Positions 1 to 8,174 of a stretch of 37,491 nucleotides of DNA are shown here, in pieces; position 1 is the first letter of the stretch, and each line of letters opens with the position of its first letter. The position numbers were made by a program, and so were the translations under genes. This stretch comes from Gammaproteobacteria bacterium. GTDB lineage: Bacteria > Pseudomonadota > Gammaproteobacteria > Pseudomonadales > Azotimanducaceae. The notes beneath the pieces are model-generated. The model had not been told where the DNA came from and searched no databases. It worked only from the letters and a program-made list of their open reading frames with translations. The stretch covers positions 1 to 37,491 of the forward strand of contig JAPPND010000039.1 in assembly GCA_028818795.1 (NCBI GenBank). The letters are read 5' to 3'.

Positions 1-132
1 GTCAAGCCCCCTTCAACCCGGATCCCACGAAAAACGTCAAAATGAGAATTGCTGGTCGCCAGGCCCGCGCCTTTCCACCGCGACTTCGTTTCGGCAAACT
101 GATTGGTTTCTCCTCACGAGGACCGAGGGACC

Positions 133-1020
133 ATGGCAGAGGCCCAGACCATCCCGGCCGAATCGGAGGCGCTGCAACGCGTCCTCGACAGCATCGACGA
201 GCTTGGACTGAGGGACAACGTCGTCGAGTTGGAGGCCCACGGTTTCACCACGGTCAAGGGCGTTTTGTCCAAGGCGCAGATCGAACGGGCGAAGTCGGCG
301 ATCGTCGCGAGGGTCGAGAAACACCTTGGCCGCGAGATCGACCTTGAGAGCGCGACGATCGAGGACTTCCAGGGCATGACCTACGTGCCCTACCTGCTCT
401 ACGACGACGAGATCTTCGAAGAGATCCTGATGGCGCCGAAGCCCCTCGCGCTCATCACCTACCTGCTCGGCGAAAGCTGCCTGCTGTCGAGCATGGGGTG
501 CCATTTCAAGGGCCCCGGGGGTGCGCCATTGCCGCTCCACTCGGACAACGGCAACGGCATCCCTGCTCCCTTCGCAGCGTTTTCCCATGTCGCGAACGTG
601 AACTACGCGCTGACGCCCTACAGCCGGGAAGGCGGGGCGTTGGCCCTTGTACCCGGCAGCCACAAGCTGGGGCGGCCGCCACGGCTCGACGAAATGGGTC
701 TTGGGGATGACGGCAATCCCAAAGCGGTCGCCATGGACATCGACCCGGGCGACGCGGTCATCTGGCACGGCAACAGTTGGCACGGCTCTTTCGTACGCGA
801 GATCCCGGGCATCCGCATGAACCTCGCGGTCTACTTCAACCGCCAATACATCCAGACCCAGGAACGCCACGGCGACGTGGTGCCCGACGCCGTTCGGGAA
901 CGTCACGCCAACGACACGCGATTCCTCAACCTTTTGGGGGCCAAGCAACCCTACGGCTGGCAGAAGACCGGGCCGGACTACAGCAAGTTCGCCCTGATGC
1001 CACGCGGTCTGTACGACTGA
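133..1020 (+). CDS. Phytanoyl-CoA dioxygenase (PhyH) family protein
   Basis: A 295-residue Fe(II)/2-oxoglutarate-dependent oxygenase of the PhyH family, cytoplasmic, expected to hydroxylate a small organic or acyl substrate that the sequence does not identify. The iron ligands are visible: an HxD pair (H136-S-D138 in LPLHSDNG) and a distal His (H217 in SWHGSF), followed by Arg228, the expected 2-oxoglutarate-binding position. The length is normal for the family. I chose the ATG at 133 because GAGGGA lies five bases upstream; an in-frame start at 103 would add ten residues with no obvious benefit. The next gene, a fused CoA-transferase, begins about 18 bases after the stop on the same strand, so the two are probably co-transcribed and may act on one acyl-CoA pathway. 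Family assignment is firm; the substrate is unknown. Confidence 0.9.
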   Translation: MAEAQTIPAESEALQRVLDSIDELGLRDNVVELEAHGFTTVKGVLSKAQIERAKSAIVARVEKHLGREIDLESATIEDFQGMTYVPYLLYDDEIFEEILMAPKPLALITYLLGESCLLSSMGCHFKGPGGAPLPLHSDNGNGIPAPFAAFSHVANVNYALTPYSREGGALALVPGSHKLGRPPRLDEMGLGDDGNPKAVAMDIDPGDAVIWHGNSWHGSFVREIPGIRMNLAVYFNRQYIQTQERHGDVVPDAVRERHANDTRFLNLLGAKQPYGWQKTGPDYSKFALMPRGLYD

Positions 1021-1038
1021 CCGGTCTTGTCGCAGCCG

Positions 1039-3438
1039 ATGACGGAGCCGCGGGTGTCTGGGCCGTTGCGCGTCCTTGAACTGGGCGGCGGCGTCTCAGC
1101 CGCGTACGCAGCGAAACTCTTAGGCGACCACGGCGCGGACGTGGTCAAGGTTGAACCCCCGGAGGGCGACCCGGCCCGGCGGCTCGGGCCATTCCCAGAA
1201 GACGCGGAGGATGTGGAAAAGAGCGGCACGTTCCTGGCGCTCAACGTCAACAAGCGCGGGGTCTGCCTCGACATCACGGCCCCGGAGGGACGGCGCGGAC
1301 TCGATGAACTGCTCGGCTGGGCGGACATCCTGGTCCACAACGAACCCCGGCTAAGGGCTCTCGAACTCGGACTCGACCCGTCGACACTCGAACGGGTGCA
1401 TCCACAGCTTGTGACGCTGTCGATCACGCCGTTCGGCATCACGGGTCCGTACCGCGATTACCGGGCCACCGAGTTGATCGTGGCAAACGCCGGCGGCTGG
1501 GCCAGTTTCTGTCCGGGGACCCATCCCGAACCCGAGTTTCCGCCGCTCAAGGTCTTCGGGCACCCGTGCGCGATGATGGCAGGCACGGCGGGTGCCTTGG
1601 CGGCGCTGGCCACGGCCAGGGAAACCCGGCGTTCCGGCATCGGCGACTATATCGACCTGTCGGAACAGGACTACGTGGCGTCGGCGCTCGAGGCGGGCAT
1701 TCCGGTGTACTCCTACCGCGGCGCCGTGCTGAAGCGCTTCCACGAACGCGGCCTTATCCCGTGGGGCATTTTCCAAGCCAAGGACAAGCCGATCTTCCTG
1801 GTGTGCGTCGAGCAGGATCAGTGGGAACGCCTCGTCGAGTTCATGGGTAATCCGGACTGGGCGGCGCTCGACGTGTTCGCGGATGTTCCGAGCCGCGCGG
1901 AGAACCAGGATCTCGTCCACCAGTTCGTGCGGGACTTCATCGCCGAGTGGAACGCCTGGGATCTCTACCACGAGGCCCAGAAGCAGCGCATCTGCTTCGC
2001 CCCGGTGACAAGCTACGGCGAACTCTCGGCGAACGAGCACTTGAGGGCGCGGGGGTTCTTCGCGACGGTGGACCATCCGGGCATCGGTCCCTTGGAGCAT
2101 CTTGCGTCGCCGGTGCTGACGAGGACGGGGCGGTCGGCGATCCGCCGCCATTCGCCACGGCTTGGCGAGCACAACGGGGAAGTGCTTGGCCGCGTCTCGC
2201 CGCGCGCCCCGGCCGAACCCACCACGCCGAACCTTCCCCTTGATGGCGTGCGCGTGGTCGATCTGACCTGGGTCTGGGCGGGCACGTACTGCGCGATGAA
2301 CCTCGCCCACCTAGGCGCGGACGTCATTCACATCGAGTCGGCCAAACGACCCGACCTCTACCGTCGCACAACGACCAGCGTCGCGGGCGATCCCCCGGAT
2401 CTCAACCGGTCCGGCATGTTCAACCAGTGGAACCAGGGCAAGAAGGGCGTGGCCGTCGACCTCCGTTCTCCGCAGGGCATCGAGATCGTCAAGGACTTCG
2501 TCCGCGTAAGCGACGTCGTCACGCAGAACTTCGCCACCGGCGTCATGGAGCGCCTAGGCCTCGGCTACGACGTCCTCCGCGAGATCAATCCCGGGATCAT
2601 CCTGGCAAGCATCAGCGGCTACGGCCAATCGGGGCCGTACCGGGACTACATCGGGTACGGTCCGGCGGCGTCGGCGCTCACCGGTACCTCGGACACGACC
2701 GGCTACGTCGGTGGCGGACCGGAGGAGGTCGGTGTCTCCATGCCGGATCCCAATGCCGGGATCACCGGCGCGCTGGCGATCGTCTCGGCACTCGAACGCC
2801 GGGACGAGACCGGTGCCGGCGACCACCTGGACGTCACGCTGTTCGAAGCGAGCGCGGCGTACGGCGTCGAAGCCTGGATGCAGTACGCCTTGGACGGCAC
2901 GCAGCCGGAGCGATTGGGCAACCGGGATCCGCAGATGGCGCCCCACGGCTGTTTCCCCTGCCAGGGCGAGGACGAATGGATCGCCATCGCCTGCGCGAGC
3001 GACGACGAATGGCAAACGTTCGCCGCCCTGATCGACCCGACGCTTGCCGGCGACGAGCGCTTCGAATCGCTAGCCGGCCGCAAGACCAACGAAGACGCGT
3101 TGGAGGAGGCGGTCGCGTCGTGGACCCGCATCCGGGATCGCTGGCACCTTACGGCGCTCCTGCAGAGCGCGCGCATCGCGGCCTTCCCGACTTTCACCTG
3201 CAAGGACATCGTCGAAGACCCGCACCTGAACGCCCGGGGCTACATCGAACGCCTGCCCCACCCGCAAACGGGATCCCGGGCGCACGCGGGAATCCCCTGG
3301 CGGCTGGCCCGCCGACCGAACGGCGTTCGTCTCCCCGCGCCTTGCCTAGGTGCCGACACCGACGACGCGCTACGCGACATCCTTGGCTACGACGAGGATA
3401 GAATCCACGCACTTCGGTTGGCGGATGTGCTGACCTAA
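1039..3438 (+). CDS. Fused tandem CaiB/BaiF (family III) CoA-transferase
   Basis: A 799-residue protein with two complete family III CoA-transferase units in one chain, at roughly residues 8-380 and 400-790. Each opens with the family's first strand-helix: LRVLELGGGVSAAYAAKLLG in the first half and VRVVDLTWVWAGTYCAMNLA in the second. Such enzymes move CoA between organic acids through a covalent aspartyl intermediate. By motif alignment, the catalytic Asp of formyl-CoA transferase corresponds to D211 (SEQDY) in the first half but to E603 (LFEAS) in the second, so the halves are not equivalent. The ATG at 1039 is preferred; an in-frame TTG at 1027 is possible, and neither has a strong ribosome-binding site. 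It follows the PhyH gene closely and resembles the 16.8 kb gene in architecture. The acids used cannot be named. Confidence 0.9.
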   Translation: MTEPRVSGPLRVLELGGGVSAAYAAKLLGDHGADVVKVEPPEGDPARRLGPFPEDAEDVEKSGTFLALNVNKRGVCLDITAPEGRRGLDELLGWADILVHNEPRLRALELGLDPSTLERVHPQLVTLSITPFGITGPYRDYRATELIVANAGGWASFCPGTHPEPEFPPLKVFGHPCAMMAGTAGALAALATARETRRSGIGDYIDLSEQDYVASALEAGIPVYSYRGAVLKRFHERGLIPWGIFQAKDKPIFLVCVEQDQWERLVEFMGNPDWAALDVFADVPSRAENQDLVHQFVRDFIAEWNAWDLYHEAQKQRICFAPVTSYGELSANEHLRARGFFATVDHPGIGPLEHLASPVLTRTGRSAIRRHSPRLGEHNGEVLGRVSPRAPAEPTTPNLPLDGVRVVDLTWVWAGTYCAMNLAHLGADVIHIESAKRPDLYRRTTTSVAGDPPDLNRSGMFNQWNQGKKGVAVDLRSPQGIEIVKDFVRVSDVVTQNFATGVMERLGLGYDVLREINPGIILASISGYGQSGPYRDYIGYGPAASALTGTSDTTGYVGGGPEEVGVSMPDPNAGITGALAIVSALERRDETGAGDHLDVTLFEASAAYGVEAWMQYALDGTQPERLGNRDPQMAPHGCFPCQGEDEWIAIACASDDEWQTFAALIDPTLAGDERFESLAGRKTNEDALEEAVASWTRIRDRWHLTALLQSARIAAFPTFTCKDIVEDPHLNARGYIERLPHPQTGSRAHAGIPWRLARRPNGVRLPAPCLGADTDDALRDILGYDEDRIHALRLADVLT

Positions 3439-3455
3439 CGCTGGGGAAGGATCAA

Positions 3456-3669
3456 GTGACGAAAACCCGTGCCAGTTGACCGTGGCGGCCGAGAGCCGGT
3501 TGCCCCGGATGCTGCCGAGTTGTCGAGCTGGTTGGAGACGGCGTACCTATTGCGTTCTCCTAGGAACGCGCATCGCCTGCTGGCTGCTGCCGAACAGGTC
3601 GCGCGTGGCGAGGGCGAGCCAATGGATGTAGGCGAGCTTCGAGTTCGCTTCGGGCTGTACGAAGGGTGA
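3456..3669 (+). pseudogene. Broken Phd/YefM-type antitoxin
   Basis: A GTG at 3456, six bases after a good GGAAGG ribosome-binding site, opens a reading frame that looks like an antitoxin start (MTKTRAS) but stops at once. In a different frame the sequence continues as the middle and C-terminus of a Phd/YefM antitoxin: GGREPVA, then SSWLETAYLLRSP, then GEGEPMDVGELRVRFGL. The DNA-binding N-terminal half is missing, so an out-of-frame internal deletion seems to have joined the first codons to the dimer and toxin-binding tail. A weak GTG at 3469 could express a 66-residue tail fragment. No toxin gene follows before the convergent gene at 3746, so this is an orphan remnant. The family call rests on my reading of the ETAYLLRSP and GEGEPM motifs. 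Confidence 0.6.
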
Positions 3670-3745
3670 GTGCCGTAGGGACGTCAACTCGCCTGCCTCG
3701 CAGCCTGTCGGACTTTTCGGCGGTAGGCGAAAGGTCGGCGGGGTG

Positions 3746-4522
3746 CTAGGGCGGCTTGGGCTGGGGCAAAAGGCGGTGCCGCGAGGCAACGGCTTTTGTG
3801 GCGCTAGCTCGCATCTCCGTGCGCGCCCCGGAGTCCATGCGTTCGATGGCGCGGGTGAAGGCTGACGGCGCTATCCGTTCCGCGTTGCCCTTCAAGTAGT
3901 CTTCGATCTCCTCGGGATACGCCCGCCACATCTCGCGTAGAACCCAGCCGACGGCTTTCTGCATGGGTTGGCGGCGGTCTTCGACGCAGTGATCCACCAT
4001 CGACAACACCTCGTCGGGTGGGAGGAATACCGCGTTTTTGCCGGTGTAGTGGATAAGGCTGACGATGGACACCCGCCGGGGCCAAAGCGCCTCGTCCATG
4101 TTCCAGCGTTCGAGAACGGGCTTGACCGTCCTGGGGTCTGCCTCTAGGAGTCGCGAATAAGCTCCGCTCACCGCGTCGGCATGGCACCAGTTGTCGACCC
4201 GATCGATCCACCGCTTCATCACGGGCCAGTAGGCAGCGTCGGCGCGTTTGCGGACCACGGGCCGGTAGTACTCCTCGGCGGCGAACAGCACGTCGCCCCA
4301 CTCGCTCCCCATCCACAGGTCGTCCCAGATGGCGAGCACGGTGGCCTGGTCGAGATCGTAGAACGAGAATCCCTGCTTCACGCGACGCCGGAGGGCCGGG
4401 ACGCGGATCCCTACGTACTTCATCGACGAACCGCGGTCCTTGGCCATATGCCGCCCGAGCGCGGGATTGCCCAGCGTCTGCAACGCGAGGAGCACTTCGT
4501 CGTGGTATTGCGGGAACTTCAT
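3746..4522 (-). CDS. DNA alkylation repair protein, AlkD-like
   Basis: A 258-residue all-helical protein of the AlkD family, which flips or stabilises alkylated bases using HEAT-like repeats and excises 3-methyladenine or 7-methylguanine. Conserved stretches include WIDRVDNWCHAD near the middle, WPRRVSIVSL, and the signature-like QPMQKAVGWVLREMW in the C-terminal third. The length is slightly above typical AlkD (about 230), with a basic tail. The ATG at 4522 is chosen over a TTG four codons upstream. An 8-bp inverted repeat sits just upstream at 4541-4561, between this gene and the monooxygenase gene on the same strand. Family membership is likely, but the catalytic Asp/Trp set was not aligned, so activity is inferred. 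Confidence 0.8.
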   Translation of the reverse strand: MKFPQYHDEVLLALQTLGNPALGRHMAKDRGSSMKYVGIRVPALRRRVKQGFSFYDLDQATVLAIWDDLWMGSEWGDVLFAAEEYYRPVVRKRADAAYWPVMKRWIDRVDNWCHADAVSGAYSRLLEADPRTVKPVLERWNMDEALWPRRVSIVSLIHYTGKNAVFLPPDEVLSMVDHCVEDRRQPMQKAVGWVLREMWRAYPEEIEDYLKGNAERIAPSAFTRAIERMDSGARTEMRASATKAVASRHRLLPQPKPP

Positions 4523-4540
4523 CGGACCACGCAATCGTAG

Positions 4541-4561
4541 GGGACGCCCTTGTGGCGTCCC
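4541..4561 (-). terminator. Hairpin between two minus-strand genes
   Basis: A perfect 8-bp inverted repeat (GGGACGCC / GGCGTCCC) with a 5-base loop lies between the end of the YgiN-like monooxygenase gene and the start of the AlkD-like gene. No T-run follows on the minus strand, so it is at best a weak or Rho-assisted terminator or an mRNA hairpin upstream of the AlkD-like gene. Confidence 0.4.
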
Positions 4562-4579
4562 GCTTTGACGTGCCCGAAG

Positions 4580-4861
4580 TCAGCCGACGACTTCGAAACG
4601 CTTGAGGTCAGGAGGCCCCGCCATCAGTCCGCGGAACTTGCCACCTGCAGCCTTGAAATGATCGCTCGCGCCATGAGCCGCCAATGCCGCCGCGTCATCG
4701 TAGAGTTCCATCACGGCATAGCCCTCGTCGTCCTTGACCAGCGTATAGAGCTGGTTGCCGGGTTCGTTGGCGCGCACGGCCGCGACGAGTTCCAGCATCA
4801 CGGATTCGAATTCCTTTTCCTTGCCGGCGGCGACGTTCAACCTTGCGAGTAGGGCAATCAT
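4580..4861 (-). CDS. Putative quinol monooxygenase (ABM/YgiN-like)
   Basis: A 93-residue protein of the antibiotic-biosynthesis-monooxygenase fold, a small ferredoxin-like dimer. It begins MIALLARLNVAAGKEKEFE, continues with NEPGNQLYTLVKDDEGYAVMEL, and has SDHFKAAGG in the last third, all typical of YgiN-type proteins thought to act on quinols or reactive carbonyls without a cofactor. The length is standard. It is transcribed divergently from the Nudix gene at 4930, and the 68 bases between them must hold both promoters; none stands out. Family confidence is good; the substrate is unknown. Confidence 0.85.
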   Translation of the reverse strand: MIALLARLNVAAGKEKEFESVMLELVAAVRANEPGNQLYTLVKDDEGYAVMELYDDAAALAAHGASDHFKAAGGKFRGLMAGPPDLKRFEVVG

Positions 4862-4929
4862 GCTTGGGCTCTTCCAAATCGACGAGAGGGTGCGGCAGCA
4901 TAACCCGGCCGCGCCACTGACCGGAAGGA

Positions 4930-5460
4930 ATGCACCGAGACAAGCTCCTCACGCTGCTCGCCGGATACGCCGACCGGTATCCCGACGAGGACACCTCCCG
5001 GTTCCGGGACTTCGTCGAACGCCAGCCGCGCTGCTTCGAACGCGACTGCTGGGACGACGGGCATGTCACCGGCTCCGCGGTCGTCCTCGACAGCGCCGGT
5101 ACCGCAATGCTGATGACCCACCACGCCAAGCTCGGACGCTGGCTGCAACTCGGCGGCCACGCCGACGGCGACCCCGACCCGCTGCGTGTGGCGTGCCGAG
5201 AGGCCATGGAGGAATCCGGGCTCGCAGTTGAGCCAATTCGGGAAGACATCCTTGATCTCGACATCCACGTTATTCCGCGGCGCGGCAATGACCCACCCCA
5301 TTGCCACTACGACGTCCGGTTCCTGCTCCGGGCTGATCGACACGCGCCGCTCAGGGTTACCGGCGAGTCGCTGGCGCTGCGTTGGGTACCCCTAGGCGAA
5401 ATGGAGACCGTGACGACCGAGGAGTCAATCTTGCGGATGGTCAGGAAGTGTCCGGATTAG
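4930..5460 (+). CDS. Nudix hydrolase
   Basis: A 176-residue Nudix-fold protein expected to hydrolyse a nucleoside diphosphate linked to another group. The Nudix helix is visible around residues 77-100 (GHADGD, then REAMEESGL), preceded by the strand LGRWLQLGG. The catalytic REAMEE core is intact, but the upstream Glu of the consensus Gx5Ex7REUxEExGU is a Pro here. GGAAGGA abuts the ATG with almost no spacing, so start efficiency is uncertain. Its last 20 bases overlap the convergent HigA-like remnant. The substrate cannot be predicted. Confidence 0.88.
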   Translation: MHRDKLLTLLAGYADRYPDEDTSRFRDFVERQPRCFERDCWDDGHVTGSAVVLDSAGTAMLMTHHAKLGRWLQLGGHADGDPDPLRVACREAMEESGLAVEPIREDILDLDIHVIPRRGNDPPHCHYDVRFLLRADRHAPLRVTGESLALRWVPLGEMETVTTEESILRMVRKCPD

Positions 5461-5656
5461 GATCGTCGCTGACTTGTTGACCACATTGGTCGTCGTGGTC
5501 GATCGGCCAACGGGCGTCTTCGTACGCAAAGACCAGTGCCAGGAGGGTTTCGAGCTTGTGCCCTTCGGGCGTGTCAGCTGATGCGCCCATCAAACGATCA
5601 ATCTCGACAAGGGCGGCATCGTAGTCGGCTTCCGACTTGATCGGTCCTATGTCCAT
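5441..5656 (-). pseudogene. Truncated HigA-like antitoxin (N-terminal part only)
   Basis: A 71-residue frame that begins like HigA/COG5499 antitoxins: MDIGPIKSEADYDAALVEID, then LMGA, then TPEGHKLETLLALVFAYE and WPID. Normal members continue with an XRE-type helix-turn-helix of about 60 residues; here the frame ends in an unrelated tail that overlaps the 3' end of the Nudix gene. No HigB-like toxin lies upstream in the 44 bases before the next gene. It is therefore most likely a remnant cut off when the Nudix gene became its neighbour. A short expressed peptide cannot be excluded. Confidence 0.6.
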
Positions 5657-5700
5657 TCTCGTATCCGTAGATGAATGCTAGCGGGTCAGGCGTGATCCCT

Positions 5701-5856
5701 CTAACGATCCGACCCCTTGACCCAACCCTGCACGCGCCGCCAGGTTCGGCCCACACCGCCGCTCTTGATGAACTCCTCGGTCAACGTGGCGCGGTCTGAC
5801 GAGAAATTGCGCCAGAGCGCGTCCACGTAGGGTCGGCTCGACGTCGACAGCGTGCG
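5701..5856 (-). other. In-frame continuation beyond the stop of the next-listed gene
   Basis: Directly after the TAA at 5857-5859 the same minus-strand frame stays open for 51 codons to a TAG at 5701. It reads like genuine protein (SSRPYVDALWRNF, TEEFIKSGGVGRTW, QGWVKGSDR). The simplest view is that this is the original C-terminus of the 284-residue protein and that the TAA arose from a Tyr-type codon. Programmed readthrough or a base-call error are alternatives. Confidence 0.6.
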
Positions 5857-6711
5857 TTAGAAGCCGTCGCGGTTGATGTCGCCGAGGGCTTCCCGGTAGT
5901 GGTCGAGGACGTGACGGTTGACGAGGGATCCGGCGACACGGACGGTGGACAACGCCCCGGTGCCGACCTTGCCGACCTTCTCCAGCGTCCCGAGTGTCAT
6001 CAGTCCCGAGATCGCCAGGGGGCTCACGCCTTCGCCCTTAGCGGTCGACCGGATGCGCTCCCAGAGGCGATCCAGGTCCTCCTTGGGCAAAACCACCGAA
6101 GGATCGATCTCGGACACCGACTCCCGGGTTTGGCGGATGGTCTCCTTCAGCCCCTCCACCGACAGGGGTGGCGTATCGAGTGACTGGGCGGTCTTCTGAC
6201 TGGCCGAGGCGACTGCCTCCAGGAGATCGTCGGCTTGCTGAATGGCGCTGGCATCGTCGATTACCCCGCGCGCTTCGAGATCCTCTGCCAGCTCCTTCAA
6301 GTAGGCCTTGGAGCCGTAGGCGATGTCGCCGACGAGGGCGAGCACCAGCATGGGGGAGACGTGGAACGTGGCCAGTGTCGCGAGGTCGACGAAGTTGCCG
6401 ACGGTTTTCCTCGCCACGAAGTTCTCGACGCGCGGCTGACCTGGACGGTGTTCGGGATCGACACCGGCCATGTCTTCCGCCATGAAGTCGAGCATCTGGC
6501 CGATGAAGACCTGGTAGGTCTTGGCGTTGCGGAACGACTGGGGTACGAGCAGCACTGCGGATTCGCGCAATGTTCCGCCGACCACCCCGGCGGTGCCGCG
6601 GATGGCCCGCTCGGGCAGCGACAGGCCGAAGAGCAGGTAGTCGCGGATGCTCGACGGACTGGGCGCTTCGTCGGCCTCGACTAGCTCCTTCCCGCGCGTG
6701 TCTTCGCCCAT
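5857..6711 (-). CDS. Uncharacterised protein, probably truncated by a stop
   Basis: A 284-residue soluble-looking protein I do not recognise. It is mostly helical, with one hydrophobic stretch (FHVSPMLVLALVGDIAYG) near residue 115, a Gly-rich segment (RAIRGTAGVVGGTLRES) near residue 40 and another (LMTLGTLEKVGKVGTGALS) near residue 235. It begins 9 bases after the stop of the adenosine deaminase gene, so it is the last gene of that minus-strand operon. The ATG at 6711 is the obvious start. Its frame continues past the TAA for 51 more protein-like codons (5701-5856), so a full-length ancestor would be about 336 residues. No function is assigned. Confidence 0.7.
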   Translation of the reverse strand: MGEDTRGKELVEADEAPSPSSIRDYLLFGLSLPERAIRGTAGVVGGTLRESAVLLVPQSFRNAKTYQVFIGQMLDFMAEDMAGVDPEHRPGQPRVENFVARKTVGNFVDLATLATFHVSPMLVLALVGDIAYGSKAYLKELAEDLEARGVIDDASAIQQADDLLEAVASASQKTAQSLDTPPLSVEGLKETIRQTRESVSEIDPSVVLPKEDLDRLWERIRSTAKGEGVSPLAISGLMTLGTLEKVGKVGTGALSTVRVAGSLVNRHVLDHYREALGDINRDGF

Positions 6712-6719
6712 CGGCTGCC

Positions 6720-8174
6720 CTAGTCGGTGGCTTCCCGGTAACCGGTCGCCAGGGACTTCTCGAACCGTTCGAATGCCGCATCCAGCATGGCCAGACGCTC
6801 GGCTTTCGTGTCCTCCGGCAGGAAGGAGTGCTCAAGGCAGTCCCGGGAGATCGTCTTGATGTCGTCGTAGCCGAGGTCGTAGCGCTCGACGGCCTTGACG
6901 TATTCCATCGTCAGGTTCGAACGGCTGACGCCCTCGTCGTCCGTGGTGAGGCACACGGGCACGCCGGCACGGCGGTAGAGTTCGAAGGGATGCGCGTCGT
7001 CGCGCACGCCGAGGATGCTCTCGTTGCTGGTCAGGTTGATTTCGACGAGGATCTCCTCGGTGCGCATCTTCTCGAGCAAGCCCACCAGGTCCCGCTCCCA
7101 GGCGATGGAGATGCCGTGGCCGATGCGCCGGGAATGGCCCTCGTCGATGCTGCGCCGGATGCGGTCCCACATCGACGCCACCGGCGCGTAGCGCAGGGTC
7201 AGTTCGCCCGCATGCAGGGTGATGGCGGGTTCGTCGAAGCGCTCCCAGAGAAAGTCGAGGATCTTCATCTGGTCGTCGAACTGGCGACGGGAGGCGGGGT
7301 GGTCCTCGGGGGCGACGATGTTCAGCCCCACGACGCGTTCGTCCGACTTCATGGCCGTGAACGTAACGATGGCGTTGCGAAAAAACCGCTCCGTCGGGCC
7401 GGTGCGCAGCAGCGAGCCGATGTAGGCGACGGCGGTTTCCGTTCCCGGCTCGCCCAAGGCTGGCGAGATGTCGAGTTCCCGGGCCGCGTTGGCCTCGAGT
7501 TTGTCGATGTACTCGGTGAACGAACGCGCGATCGCCGGGTCTTCGATGAGCGATTCGAACGGGGCCAAGCTGCCGGGGAGGTCGTCGACGTCAAGCTCAT
7601 GGAAGATCTCGTAGAACCGTCCCCAGGTAGCCCCCGGCACCGGGGTCATCATCAGTTCCACGTAGTTGACGTTCTGGTAGCGGTTGCGGCGGATGATCTC
7701 CGCGAGAACCTGGGGCTGGGTGCGGCGGGCGGAACCCAACCGGGAGAACGTCTGGAAAAAGTGGTGGTGGCCGTCGCCGGTGTTCGGATACCAGCCGCGC
7801 ATGCTGACGGTCTCGAAGAACGCCTTCAGCATGGCCGAATCGGCTTCCAACTGGTCGAGGCTTACGGTGTGTTCTTCTTCGCTGGCGGTGAACCCCCGGC
7901 TTCTCGGGTCGTAGCGGAGTCCCTTCACCCGGGCCTCGTCGATCACGTAGTCGCTGTAGACGGCGCCGCCAGCGTGGTTGTGCAGGTCCGCGCCCTTGGG
8001 AAAACGCCGCAGGAACGCGATCAGTTCCGGTCGTGTCCGCTTGGCCAGTTCGAATCGCTCGGCGGGCGTGCCGGCGTCGGGATGCCAGAACAACCGGTCG
8101 TCGTCCGCCTCGGCGTTTTGGCCGGGCATCGCGAGTACGCACGCGACGGCTGTCGCGGTGGCGAGCCGCATCAT
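6720..8174 (-). CDS. Exported adenosine deaminase-family protein
   Basis: A 484-residue metal-dependent deaminase of the adenosine/AMP deaminase family with a signal peptide (MMRLATATAVACVLAMPG, cleavage near NAEA), so it probably acts in the periplasm or outside the cell. The full active-site set is visible: H65-N-H67 zinc ligands in ADLHNHAGG, H321-A-G-E324, IGHG (351-354) and TDD (411-413). The PKGADLHNH start and the long region before HAGE resemble the secreted ADA2/ADGF branch more than cytosolic Add. The frame is open further upstream, but the ATG at 8174 overlaps the previous stop by one base (TGATG), indicating translational coupling. The expected role is purine-nucleoside salvage from outside the cell. 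The substrate is inferred and other aminopurines are possible. Confidence 0.87.
   Translation of the reverse strand: MMRLATATAVACVLAMPGQNAEADDDRLFWHPDAGTPAERFELAKRTRPELIAFLRRFPKGADLHNHAGGAVYSDYVIDEARVKGLRYDPRSRGFTASEEEHTVSLDQLEADSAMLKAFFETVSMRGWYPNTGDGHHHFFQTFSRLGSARRTQPQVLAEIIRRNRYQNVNYVELMMTPVPGATWGRFYEIFHELDVDDLPGSLAPFESLIEDPAIARSFTEYIDKLEANAARELDISPALGEPGTETAVAYIGSLLRTGPTERFFRNAIVTFTAMKSDERVVGLNIVAPEDHPASRRQFDDQMKILDFLWERFDEPAITLHAGELTLRYAPVASMWDRIRRSIDEGHSRRIGHGISIAWERDLVGLLEKMRTEEILVEINLTSNESILGVRDDAHPFELYRRAGVPVCLTTDDEGVSRSNLTMEYVKAVERYDLGYDDIKTISRDCLEHSFLPEDTKAERLAMLDAAFERFEKSLATGYREATD

Noticed and set aside
37-948. Long minus-strand open frame opposite the PhyH gene
   Set aside because: It is the antisense of a gene with clear Fe/2-oxoglutarate motifs; high G+C makes such antisense frames common, and its translation is rich in Arg, Val and Asp without domain features.
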